From Parelaphostrongylus tenuis (lineage: Eukaryota > Nematoda > Chromadorea > Rhabditida > Metastrongylidae), in contig JAHQIW010005944.1 of assembly GCA_019055375.1 (NCBI GenBank), positions 186,001 through 250,000 on the forward strand: a DNA stretch of 64,000 bases, written 5' to 3'. Both the position numbers and the translations under genes were made by a program. Below the pieces are notes generated by a model. That model saw only the letters and a program-made list of their open reading frames with translations. It had not been told where the DNA came from and made no database searches. This document shows, piece after piece, positions 47,127-59,200 of the stretch (its first letter is position 1; each line of letters starts with the position of its first letter).

Positions 47127-47395
47127 GCGGCCGAGTGGTGATAATGTTGGTCACGACGCACATGGAGTCGAGTTCCACCCCCACGTCTCTCAGGCAGTGA
47201 ACAACAACGTCCTATAGAACGCCACAGCAAGACTATCCTCGAGATTGCAAGGACACTCGCTCAACCGGTATTTTACGCCGTTCAAGAAGAAGACGAAAAA
47301 CGAAGTGAATGCTGGAAGTACTGAGATCCGCGCAGTGAAACGAGAAAAAAACAAAACACTGTGATGACAGATCACATAAAGTGCTAAAGTAGTAT
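47127..47395 (+). mobile_element. tRNA-derived SINE, type C
   Basis: Close copy of 34,251-34,521: GGCCGAGTGGTGATAATGTT head, B-box-like GAGTCGAGTTCCACC, then GAACGCCACAGCAAGAC, GTTCAAGAAGAAGACGAA and GATGACAGATCACATAAAG. The overlapping open frames on both strands are accidental. Confidence 0.75.
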
Positions 47396-47499
47396 GAAGA
47401 TTTTACAACCAAGATATGACGGAGCATATGTCGGACGATTGTGACATCGCTTCCAAAAGGATTGGTCATCTACTCAACCGCACAGCAACGATCGCCAGG

Positions 47500-48185
47500 A
47501 GAAACGTACTGGTTTTATATACACCATTTATACTCAACGGTATGAATTTCCCTCCAAGAACTCCAGTAACATTGATTGGAATCGCAAGTTATTTTTGGCT
47601 GAACACTTGGCTCAAGAGTTGTGCAGGAAGAATAGATTAGATTGGAGAGTTCTCAGAACCATCAAGTATTCAAAGAAGAGAATAAGGAACCTAAACTCCA
47701 TAACCACCTGACTCAACGATTCTTCCAACGTTATCATATATACAACAGACACGCAGTAGCTACGTGACTAGGACGAAAGATTACTGAGCATTATCAAACG
47801 TAAAGCTGAGTATCGACAATAGGAGTATTCTGAACATCGTACATGAATGAAGAGATCCGTCATTTCGACCCACATCGAACATCCGGAATCGGAGACGCCG
47901 CTTAAAAGGCCAAACTATATGAGAATTGCTGTTGAGCCGTCCAATGGCAGCCGCTGAACAAGGATCGTTATCGACTGGATAAGTTGGGATGTCTAACGTA
48001 CAGCAGGATGAACACCGACCCGATGATTAGGATTCTTCATGCGAATTCTATTAGATGATACGAACCTCAAGATTCTCTGAAACGAGCAGAACCTAGTGGG
48101 CAACTCCTACACGTGCGCCGAAAATTGAAGGGTATATTGGCGCCAACTCGAAGTCATCCTATCAACGGCGCATTAGGTATAAATA
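47500..48185 (+). mobile_element. RTE-type LINE, 3' end of reverse-transcriptase ORF, copy 2
   Basis: The frame near 47,605-47,680 reads EHLAQELCRKNRLDWRVLRT, the RTE segment after the RT palm. Degenerate pieces follow (KRKAEYRQ, WTRIVIDWISWDV, KRTAG, then RRKLKG..APTRS near 48,115-48,165). It extends about 130 bp further 5' than the copy at the window start and has a similar number of stops. Inactive. Confidence 0.72.
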
Positions 48186-49215
48186 GATTTCAACAATTAA
48201 AACCATCAATAAATGCTGAAAAATATCTCGTCAATGCGTTTCGTTGATATTCCTCTGTAAGATTGCACTATCAACACGTCATTTGCTCCATTCTATAAAG
48301 TCAGAACAAAAAAAAAAACTGTTCTCTGTAATGCAAGGCATATTTTGCTCTTGGACACTTAACGACGATTTCTCAAACATTCAAGTCATTGGAACAGGTC
48401 AAATAATTACGCAAAATTTTCTTCTACCCACTTCTTACTTCACAACACTTGAGGATGAACCTTGTACATGAAAATCTATAAATTGAAATGGACAAATTAT
48501 ATCCTCTAATTGACAGGCTGAACTATCACATCTAACTATAGACTGCGGTCAAAAGCTGCTGAATGGTGATCTCTGTGTTTATATTTTCATTCATCATTAC
48601 GTGCAACCAACCTCTATGCATCTAACGAAATTCGAATTATATTTCAGACGGATGACAGAATTTTTTTCTGCCTGGTAATGTATACTTATTGTTAAATTCC
48701 CAATACACATTGTTATATTACGTCAACACGCTGATAAATCTCATTGTCACTATGTGGAGAATGAGTGCCATCATGGCTTTGTCATTTCCCCATCTATTCA
48801 TTACTGTGTGACTGCTTGTACTAATAAAACTGAGATTCATCACATACCCCATTGGTATGTAGTGTCTTGTCTTTCATTCACAATCTTGTTTTAGCTAACA
48901 ATGTCTTAAGCACATGCACAAAAAAAAAAAATAAAGAATAGATTTAGCGAGACAATAGACAAACGTACCCAGAGAAAACAAAATCATACACGACTAAAGC
49001 CAGAAAGACCTCTTGGGCGTCGGTCAACAACCTCATCGCCTAACCATGCCACATTTGTGCCATGCTCAATTGTGGTATGGCATGCTGATGGGGTCTCTGA
49101 GACCACAATTTCAAATATGTTATGCCTAACTGAAGCAGAAATAGATATGCATGTTAAAAAGAGAACCGAAGTAATTTGGGAAGGACATCGGAGAGCGACT
49201 AGTTCAGGACTATAG
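47640..49215 (+). repeat. Large dispersed direct repeat, copy B
   Basis: Partner of 1-1,590 (see there). The two copies stay collinear through the non-coding part: GACTGC(G/T)GTCAAAAGCTGCTG at 48,540 (compare 915), CATCACATACCCCATTGG at 48,838, CTTGGGCGTCGGTCA at 49,013, and GAGCGACTAGTTCAG at 49,193. Confidence 0.75.
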
Positions 49216-49219
49216 CACA

Positions 49220-50680
49220 AAACCTCCAAAATCATAGAGCACGTCCAATTAAACGAGTTATCATGGAGATAACTGTGGACGCCAAAAAAGACATCATTCT
49301 TTCACACTTTAGGGATTGAAAAGGAAATCGATATGGACAGCTATATATATATATTATATATGAAACACTATTAATTAATCTAAATGAATAAATAAAGTAG
49401 ATACAAAGGCAAGAGCAACAGAATGCGTCGAGGTAGGTGGGAGCCCTCTATGAGGGAGAAATTGATAAGTGATAAAATCTGAGGAGGCAGAATTATAAAC
49501 ACATCTGAATCAAATACACATGAAATTGTACCCAGCATAGATATGATAAGACACGATACGACATAATAATTCTATGTCTAGAATACACCGTACTTAGTAA
49601 AGTGCCTTAAGCAACCCCGCGTTAAACGTCTAGACAGGAAAGTCGCTGAACGTCTTTGCAGATTCACTCTCATCTTCAAAGTGGGGAGGAGATTGAAAGG
49701 TGGATCTGAAATATGTCTAGAATAGATGAGAACAATTATTTCATGTTAGTCTCCGTCAAAATTTCTATTAATAAGTTGAGTACAGACAGAAAAAAAATTC
49801 AGCGAGTAAAGAAACTTTGCTGATAACGAATTTTGTTATTAGAATGATATCGCAATTTGAATGATCGACCAAATGAGATGAGAACGGGATTATTACCACT
49901 TCCGGTTCTGTTACGACACATACGATGATTTCTGAAAGATAACGAGTAACGTTCAAGGATGCCTTTAAGGTAAATCAATCAAATAATCACTGCCGATCCA
50001 CTGATCATCGAGTGAAGCGCCCTCAACAGCTAAGTAGTGGGGCCGTGTTGCTCTATTGTTTACTGTTTTTTGGTGAGAACAAGTTACGCGTGGCTTAACT
50101 CGTGACGATAGGTGACGGGAGCACTGAGCTCGCCGTCCTTCGTCTGGTTTTCTTGAAAGTACACGGTAAGTTTTTCTCTGTTCAGATCAACAACGAAGCC
50201 TCCATTCTTATGCATCATGAGACACTTGATTTTAAGCTTTCAACTGAATCGACCGCAGAGAACAAACTGCACATTACTTTACTTTACCACTTTATTTCAA
50301 CCGTATCAGTTCTCTTTTCTACTGTGCGAAACTCAGTAGATTTTGCGTTCAATTTATCTCCTTGCGCTCAATCGCTTAATTGAGGATTTGTCCTTTTCTG
50401 GCTGAGCACACGTGTTTGCAGTCTCGTGAACAGCCAGGCTGGCGACTTCCGCAAGACTTTCGTTAAATGATCACCGGAGAGTGTTCGGGGTGGTGTATTA
50501 ACCAGTAATTTAGGCTCCGAATATCACTAACCACTCGGCCGCAAGCCCTCAAAGTTGCATATGTGGTCAAAAACGATTACGTGTGAACACGAAGTATAGA
50601 GCAACCCAAAAGTGAGACGATATGCGCACATACGGACTGATATTCAAACACCGATGCAGCGATAGAGTAGCACCAAAGAC
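49220..50680. other. No gene supported
   Basis: Includes a short AT run at 49,340-49,360. The plus frame 50,102-50,383 has 93 codons and no internal splice need, but its composition and lack of motif give no reason to call it real. Confidence 0.35.
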
Positions 50681-50683
50681 TGA

Positions 50684-51945
50684 TAGATCGTTCCATAAGT
50701 TTTGGCACCAGAGCAATAAACACCAAATTTATTGACAAGGAGTAGTTGAAATTGGGCTCTTTTCTGTTAAGAGACAAAAAAGAATACTCGACCCCATTTG
50801 CTGAACAAGAACTTTTCGTAAGATTTTAGTATTAACTTGAAAGCTCAAATCTCTGGCTGTGCGTGGCCAGTTTCCAGAAGATCCTTTTGTAACGCTGTAG
50901 AATCCAAAATGCATTTGTTTCGCACCCGCTACGCCTTCATTTTCATCATGCGTATAATTCGCTGGAAGCAGGAAAAGCATACCAATGAGTAGACAAGCTT
51001 TCGTAATATCTAACCAATCGTTTTATATGGAGCTTCTTTGAAACGGAGAAAAAATTCCCACTTTAATAACAAGTTGCAATCTTTTCTTTCTCCATCAGCG
51101 CTATCAAAAAATCTTTCCCAAAAAACAAACATTTCTAAGTTCTTTGAGATCTGTGCTATCGAGAAAGTACTACAGTCTAAGGGAGGTGTTTTGCACACAA
51201 AAATCTAAGCGAGATAAGTTCAAAACAAAGACGAGTGGTCGTGTGAAACATAATTTTACTCTGGATGCTACGCTCTATAAGTCGACTTTTACAAAAAAAA
51301 GGCCACGAAGGGTTCTAGGCAGAGATTCAAGCTTTCGATTCGTTACTAATACTCCTATGAAGGATTCTCGTTTAGCTAATAGGACGAATATTCATTTGCC
51401 ATCGTCTAACAGAAAAGTACCTAAAATTGCATGATTTCGGTATTCTTCAAATTTTACTGGAAATTTAATTTGCATTTTTTAGGAACATTTTGGTATGCAA
51501 ATTGTCTATACTCGATTTTAGATGAAGCTGTCGTAAGAAAAAATTCGCTTGCTACTCATGCACAAATGGCGCGTAGGAGAAATTGCTTACGAATCGGTGC
51601 GCAAGATTGATGGAGCTTTGATACGGTTACAGAAAGACGGCTAGGCAGTGTTTCACGAAGTTGAAAGATGGAGAGAACAGTGTGGAGAATCAGTCCCACT
51701 CGGGCTGTTCACGGAAATCTCCACTAAGCTTGCACGCCGCTTCACTAAAATTTTCCTTGCGGGCCATCGTGCATGAATAGCAAGCAAATCTGTTCCCACA
51801 ACAGCTCCATCTTAAAGCAACTATAGGGAGGTTGTATATCAAATACTCGCAGGAAAATGCCAAGTTGAATGAGACCAAAATCTGCAATTCTATTCAATGA
51901 ATTTCGTGTTTATTACTTTGGTGCAAAACTTATGGAACGACCTAA
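50684..51945. mobile_element. Palindromic mariner derivative 1, split by an inserted element
   Basis: The left end TAGATCGTTCCATAAG with GGCACC and the right end CTTATGGAACGACCTA are mariner-like terminal inverted repeats. After removing the insertion at 50,755-51,421, the left arm continues into CTCATGCACAAATGGCGCG. The right arm, read in reverse, gives the same series (GCTTTAAGATGGAGCTG, TTCATGCACGATGGCCCG). Both arms therefore contain the 5' flank and N-terminal transposase codons, in opposite orientation. The centre (about 51,640-51,720) retains GAGAATCAGTCCCACTCGGG, related to the N-Q-x-R-S-G-R-P segment of mariner transposases. No full transposase can be made. Confidence 0.82.
50755..51421. 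mobile_element. Inserted element with short inverted ends inside the mariner palindrome
   Basis: It interrupts the mariner sequence between GAAATTG and AAAATTGC, so the hexamer AAATTG appears on both sides. The ends are inverted copies: TTTTCTGTTAAGAGAC at the left and GTCTAACAGAAAAG at the right. Inside is a unit of the common interspersed repeat (GTGCTATCGAGAAAGTAC, GTGTGAAACATAATTTTACT). This gives the boundaries of at least one member of that abundant family: about 667 bp, non-coding, MITE-like. Confidence 0.65.
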
Positions 51946-52477
51946 TAATATTTGAAAAAGCTGCATCTCAATGACAAACGCTGGCATTAGTCGACTGATT
52001 TTACTGGTAATTAGTTTCTTTGTGGGGAAACGAGGAAAAAAGGTTTACAATGAAAGAAAGAAGATCATGACAGACCTCTTGCCACCAGTGTGTGCACGGC
52101 CTACGCGCAATGAATTCATTTGCCAAGCACTGTCGTCACTGTCTAGCTCACTCACGGTGCCGTAGTCATGAAGCATTTGATCGGTGACATTCGAATTCAA
52201 ATTTGATTCACTCATATGAAGCTGTTTCTCACTATCCATCCTATAGCAAACAAAGATCAAGATCCTCACCCCAAGCAAACAACAGCCCTTGTGAAACGTT
52301 TGTGTTCATGACACGAAACGGCGGCTGAGCTAGGCTATTGCGTGATTCCTGATATTACCGCTTCGTCAAGGAATAAAGCTGCCAGGTTTTCAGCCCAAGG
52401 AGCATGATTATGCTTTATTTGAGAGATATAACACCGTCAAGTACATTTAGTTACATGCAGATAGAGGGGCTAGTGAT

Positions 52478-52690
52478 GTTCGGCGCAGCTCGGAATTGAT
52501 CCCACACCCTCCCAACACTCTTCGGCAATCAACGCTCCAGCCTGGCTATTTTCGAGACTGAGAAATAAGATAAGTATCTACGACGTTCGTAAGAAAGATG
52601 AAATCCTCAAAGCAAGCCAGGAGACGAATTGAATACTAAAAGTATTACCCGTTCAGCAGAGAAAAAAAAGATTATGAAACATTTCAAACG
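52478..52690 (+). mobile_element. SINE type C, 5'-truncated copy
   Basis: Only the body and tail are recognisable, including AGGAGACGAATTGAATAC and AAGATTATGAAAC. They align with GACGAATAACGAATTGAACG of the 34.3-kb copy. The A-box region is lost or too diverged. Confidence 0.45.
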
Positions 52691-52752
52691 AAGTATTAGG
52701 GTAATTTACAATGTCTACCGACTAAGGACTTGAGCGAAAATAAATAAAAAAT

Positions 52753-53352
52753 ATTAGGCCGTTCCATAAGTGTAGGCACTATAGGAATAAACACCAAATT
52801 TCTAAACCAAGAGTAACTAAAATTGCATGATTTTGGCATCGTTAAATGTGCATTATTTTTGGAACATTTTGGCAAACAACTTGCCTATACTTACTTTAAG
52901 ATGATGCTGTAGTGGGAACAAATTCGCTTGATACTCATACACGAATGGCGCGTAGCGGAAAATGCTAGTGCGTGCAAGATCAATGGAGCTCCAAGAGTGA
53001 TGGTAGTGTTGCAGAAAGGGCGGCTAGGAAGTGGTAAGAGAGGTTCAAAGCTGGAAAAAAAACAATGTCTGGAAAATCAGTTGCGCTCGGGCCGTCCACA
53101 AGAAGCTCCATTAGTCTCGTGTGCGGCCTTCACTAGCAATTTTCCCTATGCCATTCGTGCATGAGTAGCAATCTCCATCCCCAGACAGTTTCGTCTTACA
53201 GGAAGTATAGGCAAACCGTATACCAAAATGCTCGCAAGAAAATGAGCAAATAAACGTTACCAAAACCATGAAATTTATTTACTACTGATTATAATTACTG
53301 TATAAACTGATGCTTACTGCTGAAGTGCCGAAACTTATGGAACGACCTGATA
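52753..53352. mobile_element. Palindromic mariner derivative 2
   Basis: Ends TAGGCCGTTCCATAAG and CTTATGGAACGACCTGA are inverted, flanked by TA, the expected mariner target duplication. The left arm encodes LILIHEWRVAENASACKING, then after more codons QLRSGRP (52,928-53,110), which is the N-terminal helix-turn-helix region of a nematode mariner transposase. The right arm is the reverse of the same region (CATTCGTGCATGAGTAGCAA at 53,152 against CTCATACACGAATGG at 52,934). Arms are about 280 bp and the unpaired centre is short. Confidence 0.85.
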
Positions 53353-53359
53353 CATGTTG

Positions 53360-54518
53360 GAGCGACTTCAGTCTTAGACATTTTCCAACAACTTCACGGT
53401 CATGTTTGGCAGTCATCAAGGCCATCAACAGCATTTATGAAAAGTACACTGACTGTATGTCAGGGAATCAACTCATTTTCATATAAATAGAAAAGGAGCG
53501 AACGACAGAACTCCCAATCATCTTCTAAAAATGCGACACATGATCAAAGGAAAGCACATGCGGGACTGGTCTATTGGCTTTAGCTGTCTGACTAACCGCG
53601 TAGCGCTACTGACGGCCCAACAGTATGATTCCGTTATCGAGACAACTCTCGACAAAGCATTTTTCGCATTTTTCACGGACTTTCAGTGGCGTGCTCTATC
53701 ACGCGTCTCTCAAAGAACGCTGCGCAGTGACACAAAAGCGCCTCGAAAGAGTGCGACTTTCGTTATTTATTTATTAACTTTCTCATCACTTGGTAGAAAT
53801 TTCTAGATTTTGTGGATGAGAATTGCGAAAAAAAATTTTCTGTCGTTCCAACAATATGTCTTTTAGCTCGATGAAAAAGCTCCTAAATAAACCAGCTATG
53901 AACTCTAAGAATGGGCTAACTACTAGAATGCGAAGCATAATCTTCTACTCCTCATCGGTCCACAAAGACCTCTTCAGAAAACAAACTTAGCCTTAGAATG
54001 ATGGAAATTTACTACCAAATAATTTCGACAGATCTGCTAAAAGAGCATCCACAAATCGTAGACGAAGTAAAAATTCACGTCGAATGTGAAAGGTCACCTT
54101 AATATCGCTGCTACAGCGTTCCAGAGAAAATTCTTCGAAAAAAAAAAAACTACAGTATTGATATCGTCGCTTTCCAAGATATCAAGCGACTACCAAAAGT
54201 TTAAGAAAAAAGCGAAAGAACCCTCGTCATCAAAGGGTAGGTCCATGGTCCCGAAAGGGTTAACCTATATGAAATTTTGTGACAATTCCGACTTTGGTTT
54301 GGAAAAAAAGTTTTAACTGCAAACTCGATGGATATGGTAGATTAAGTAGCTTTTTAGAGGTTTGTAGAGCTCTCACCCTTCTTCAGAAGAAATATCTTCG
54401 AAGACTGTTTGAACGGACACCGTATCAGCTGGTGGGGTATTTCCTCCATCGTAGGCATCGTTCACTTCTCCCGATCCCTGAACATCTCTTAATAGCATTA
54501 TGATGAGCTTTTAGCCAA

Positions 54519-54520
<2 letters not shown>
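53360..54520. other. No gene; interspersed repeat core at 54,050-54,210
   Basis: The plus frame 53,531-53,806 (91 codons) starts after an A-rich stretch and has no recognised motif. Near 54,080 the repeat core GTGAAAGGTCACCTTAATAT with CGCTGCTACAGCG appears. Nothing else is supported. Confidence 0.4.
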
Positions 54521-54555
<35 letters not shown>

Positions 54556-54570
54556 CTCTGTCTCAGAGTA
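54521..54570. repeat. CT microsatellite
   Basis: Interrupted CT dinucleotide run, followed 130 bases later by C10 next to A12 (54,702-54,723). Confidence 0.95.
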
Positions 54571-54729
54571 AATATATATTGGTCCGCGTTTTCATGCAGA
54601 TCTGGTACTCAAGTGGTGAACTTATTTCATTATTCCTAATCTTATTTCAGAATATTTGAGAATTATTACAAATCCTACGATTAGCATTTCCACAAAACTC
54701 CCCCCCCCCCCAAAAAAAAAAAATCACAT

Positions 54730-56230
54730 TTATTGGCGGCATACAATTTATAGCAAGTTCTCATCACAAAAAGCACAAGCACTTTTGGAAAAGGATTTGC
54801 AGCTTTTTGTGGTTTTGAGTGTACAAATGAAAAACCGGCCTCACTTGCTGGACAGGAACTTCTCATCACGGGAGTGCTAGTAACTATGCAAAAGCTGAAA
54901 CTTCAGGCTACAGCCCCACGTCGCCGGCTTTCGAAAAAGCTTTTTTTTTGACGTCGCTACAGAAGAAAATTTCTTGCGCTTCAGACGCGCAGATATCTCG
55001 CCGGACAGAACACCTTCTTTGTACTATTAGTAGTCATTCAATAGAGTAAGCGCTCTTTATTCCAACGCTTTGCTTGCTTCCGAATGATTACTAACACTCC
55101 CATGAAAAGTCCCTCTACAGCGAATGAGAATGGTTCCCTTATAACCACCAAGGCCCCGATTTACTAAATACAGTTTCGTTTCGCTCATTGAGAAGCATTA
55201 GCGCTGTCTCTACTACCGATTGTCTTATTGAGGTCTCATCAGTCATACTCTATCAAATTCTTACGATAATTCAACCATTTCCTAACGATTACTTCCAAAT
55301 TTCATCACAAACTATCCCAGTGTCATTGTAGCTCGCCATGCGAAAGCGTCGCGTGATACGCAAGATTTCAACGTCGTTGTCAAGGGGTTATATATCAAGT
55401 TACTGGGTGATAACCGTATTTTCACAGACTCACGCCTAGATTTGATAGACCTCTGCTTTTGACCGTGCAATGACTACTGTTCTCCCAACGATGTAGAGTG
55501 ATGTGCAAAACTTTTGCGTTAAGCGGAACTCAAACCCGAACCCCCGAAATTCTTCAGGACAAAAATGAATTAAGTGTTTGGCCAATACTTTTTACAACCC
55601 TTCGAAGAAAAAACTCCTCCACTTTTTCATACTTTCAGTGTTCTTCGATAAGCGAAATCTTGATGATTTGAATACTATGCTTGGTTCCTAAGAAGGCCTT
55701 CTAAGTGTACTCTAGCAATGGAAACAAAATTGGGATTACACTTGGCGCGCATTATCGCGTGCAATTCCGCTGCTTATTTGGAACTTTTTTCCTCCACTGC
55801 GCAGAAATTTCTATGTTTCCCGTTTTGAAAATGTAGAAGGAACCTTGTTCTATCGCTCCATGGGTATGAGCTTTCATTTTCATTTTATGTTGCCAAATGA
55901 AGTTGCCAGAAAGCCTGAGCTTAAACAGCCAAGCTTAGAATGCGAAGCGTGATATTCTTTTCGCTCTTCAAACGCTCCTCAAGAACCTTTCATCGAACCC
56001 AGTTTCCGAATTGCCGAACCAAAGTCAGGTAAAAAGCTATGACGAGCCAAAACTACTGTGCTTTTGTATGTTGCGAAATCGCATCCACATAGTCAATCAC
56101 ACACCCTAGCCGAGCAAAAACTGCGCGAAAAGTGTGGAACCCAATTTCATTTTCGCTGCTACAGCGCACTAAAGAAGGCATTCCAGAAAATAAGCGCCGT
56201 AACAAAGTCATCGAGATTCAAATTATCGAA
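54730..56230. other. No gene; repeat fragments
   Basis: Positions 55,488-55,560 contain a minus-oriented type B tRNA-like fragment (GTGATGTGCAAAACTTTTGC then CGGAACTCAAACCCGAAC). The segment 56,040-56,235 is a unit of the interspersed repeat family (TTTTCGCTGCTACAGCGCAC at 56,150). The latter abuts the 3' end of the RING ligase gene. Confidence 0.5.
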
Positions 56231-56236
56231 AGACTG

Positions 56237-59200
56237 TTAAAAAATCTGAAAAAAAAACAAAAGAAGGCTTTGCCTTCAAAGCGCTAAAAAAATGGGCTGA
56301 GTTAACGGAACTGTACCTAAAAGTGAAGGATCGTAAAAACTTACATCCATAGGTGAACGAGACGCAGCTCTCGTGAAAAATCCCTTGAATTTGTTCTTGA
56401 GTGACTGCGACAGCGTATTGGTGGTCTCAGTCTCGTCGTCCGTTGTTCGTTCGGAAAGCATACTTTCGTCCGCTCCCACCAATTGTTCTCGAGATCCTCC
56501 GATGTCACTGTGATGCACATCCGCCAGTACATGACTGGTTGAAGCTGAAAACACGTCGAATTTGAGGCACAGCATAAACAACACCAGGTACGTTTTCACC
56601 CATATTTGCGTTATAAAAAAACAAAAACTGCTAACCAGTTGGTGTGTCGCTTCGTTCTTCATCTTCGACATAAGTAACTGCCGTGGAAGTAGCTCGTGAA
56701 GGTGGAACTTGCTGCAAATCCAGGAGGCATTACCCAGATTTATCCAGATTAGACATGGACATGTCGCAGATACGTACCTCCGGACGGATTTCCTCTTCAC
56801 TCGATTCCGAATCGGAGTTCTTCGCACCGACACGTCGCTTACACATTGGGCAAACTTTGCGATTCTGAGTCAACCACGGATCGATACACTTGCAGTGGTA
56901 GGCTAAAGAAAGCAATTACTACCTTGACGAAACCAAAGCATAAAGCTCTTTAAGTTGATCAATCCAAGAGGGATTAGCCATGCATTCATTCGTCTCTAAT
57001 TTTCAGCTTCCTTTGAGGTAATTAAATGTATATCTGGCCTTTAGAATGAGTTGCGGTACCCTAGAGATGTATCAAGTGATGCTATAGTCCCACACAAGGC
57101 ATTTCACCGACCCCAAAAGGATGGAAGGCTTGGTGAGCCTTGAGCGCAGACACGAATCATCGATCATCGACTGGTTACTGTGTGTGCTGCAGAACACCTC
57201 TAACCACTGCGCTATATGCTTTAATTCTTAGACAGACTTTGGAAATCTGTAGAGATGAGCATGAAACTCACTATGTCGGCATGGAAGCACGCGCAACTTC
57301 TCACCTTCGATAAAGTCGTCAAGACAAATGGCACACGTTTCTGGTTCATCTCCTAAAACGCTATGAAGTAGAGAAATGATGATTCACACAAATTGGCCCC
57401 TAATGACCCTACTCGCCGACTGAGAAAGGTGTTAAAGAGTGTTTTAGTGCAGAACTCACCTTTTCTAAACTTCTTTGTTGGAATTTTCCGAAGGTTTCGT
57501 TTCGAAAGACGTTTGCGAGCGATTCGTCGACGTTCGCGGACACAATCGAATCGCCTTCAACATCTTTAAATGAGGAAGTCGTTGAAAAAATTAGATAACC
57601 GCGAAAAAAGGAAAAAGAATCTAGATGTTAAATGACTGAATTCATAAAGACTACCAAGCTGATGAGCAAAACGATGAAGCAAAATCCTACGACGACTACG
57701 AATGGAATGAGGTAGCGGAATAAGTCATAGTATCCCGGTGAGACTTTTACTTGGACGACGTAGCTAAATAGAAAGTTTTTCGAGATTGTTTCTTGGATAC
57801 ACTGAGATCAAAAACACCTTTCATATTAACCCTTTGAGGACCGTGGATCCCCGGCCTCCACATCTCTAACTGGAAACTACGGAGGGCCTGTCCCACCTCT
57901 CCTGCACTTTAATCTCCAGTGCGCTATTATTAGACGCAGCGGCGTGCTACTGTTAGACTCAGCACGCTGAGGTACAGAGATTGAGAAGAGGTGGAGCAGA
58001 CCGTCCCCAGTTGCCAGTAAGAGGCGCGAAGGTGGGTCCACGATCCCCGAAAGTTTTGAAACTATATCCAAATGAAACCCACCCTTTGCTAGCAGGATAT
58101 GTTGCATTAATAGCGATCATACACTGGTACGAGATCATGAGAACCGGTATTTGAACCTTAGAAAACACACTGAAAATGAATCGATTCTGAGGTAACACGT
58201 TTACAAGCACTTACCAAATCTGCATATTTACTTCCTGCCATATCAATTGGAGCTTCACCTTCGTTATTATAGACAATCAAAGCTTGGAATCCGGATGGTT
58301 TTGCACGTTGAACATGATAAGCCTAAAAGCAATGCAATAGGAGAGGAATGAAGTGTAAGAATGATGCTTCAGAATAAAATCGAAATCGAACGCACTTTTT
58401 CAGAGAAGTTGCAATTTCCCCTCGGAACTAAGGCAAAATTCGAACCACACAATGTGATATTGGCAGGATACTGAAATGAGAAGAATCAAAGTACTGCAGG
58501 GTAAAAAGTACGTTAGAAGAACTACGTAACCCTAAAAACATCCCTGAAACGACGCTACCGAGAAACGAAACTTATCACTTAAGAGTAAGAGAGTGGTAAC
58601 TTTCTATAGTTCCAAATATTAGGTCGCTTCGAAAGTTTTGACACTAGAGCAATAAACACTAAATTCATTGTACAGAAGTGATTAAACTAGCACGATTTTA
58701 ATATCATTTAATTGCCCATTTGCTTGCGAATATTCTGGTATTCAACTTGCCTATATTCGCTTTAAAATGGAGTTGTCGTGAGAACAAATTCGCTCGATAT
58801 CCATACACGAATGGCGCGGAGGTCAAAAGGCTTGTGAAGCGGCGCACAGGATTAACTGAGCTTTCTGAGGACGATAAGGGCGCAGCTGATCCTCCAGACT
58901 GTTATCTCCAGCTCTGAACTTCACGAAACAATTCCTAGCCGTCCTTTAAGCGACCTTATCGGCGCCCCAAGCTCTATTAATCTTGCCACTTCACTTGCAT
59001 TTTTCTCTACGCGCTATTCGTGCATGAGCATCAAGCGAATTTGTTCCCACGAAAGCTTCAACATGAAGCAAGTACAGACAAGTTGTTACCAAAATGTTCG
59101 GAAGAGATAGAGCAATTGAAAGATAACAAAATAATGAAATTTTATTATTTCTGGTTAATAGATTTGGTGTTAAATGCCCAGTGCCCAAACTTTTAAGACG

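Noticed and set aside
56276..56833. 185-codon minus-strand frame as a single-exon gene
   Set aside because: It is two ligase exons plus the intron between them and intron sequence above; the splice sites and family order explain it better.
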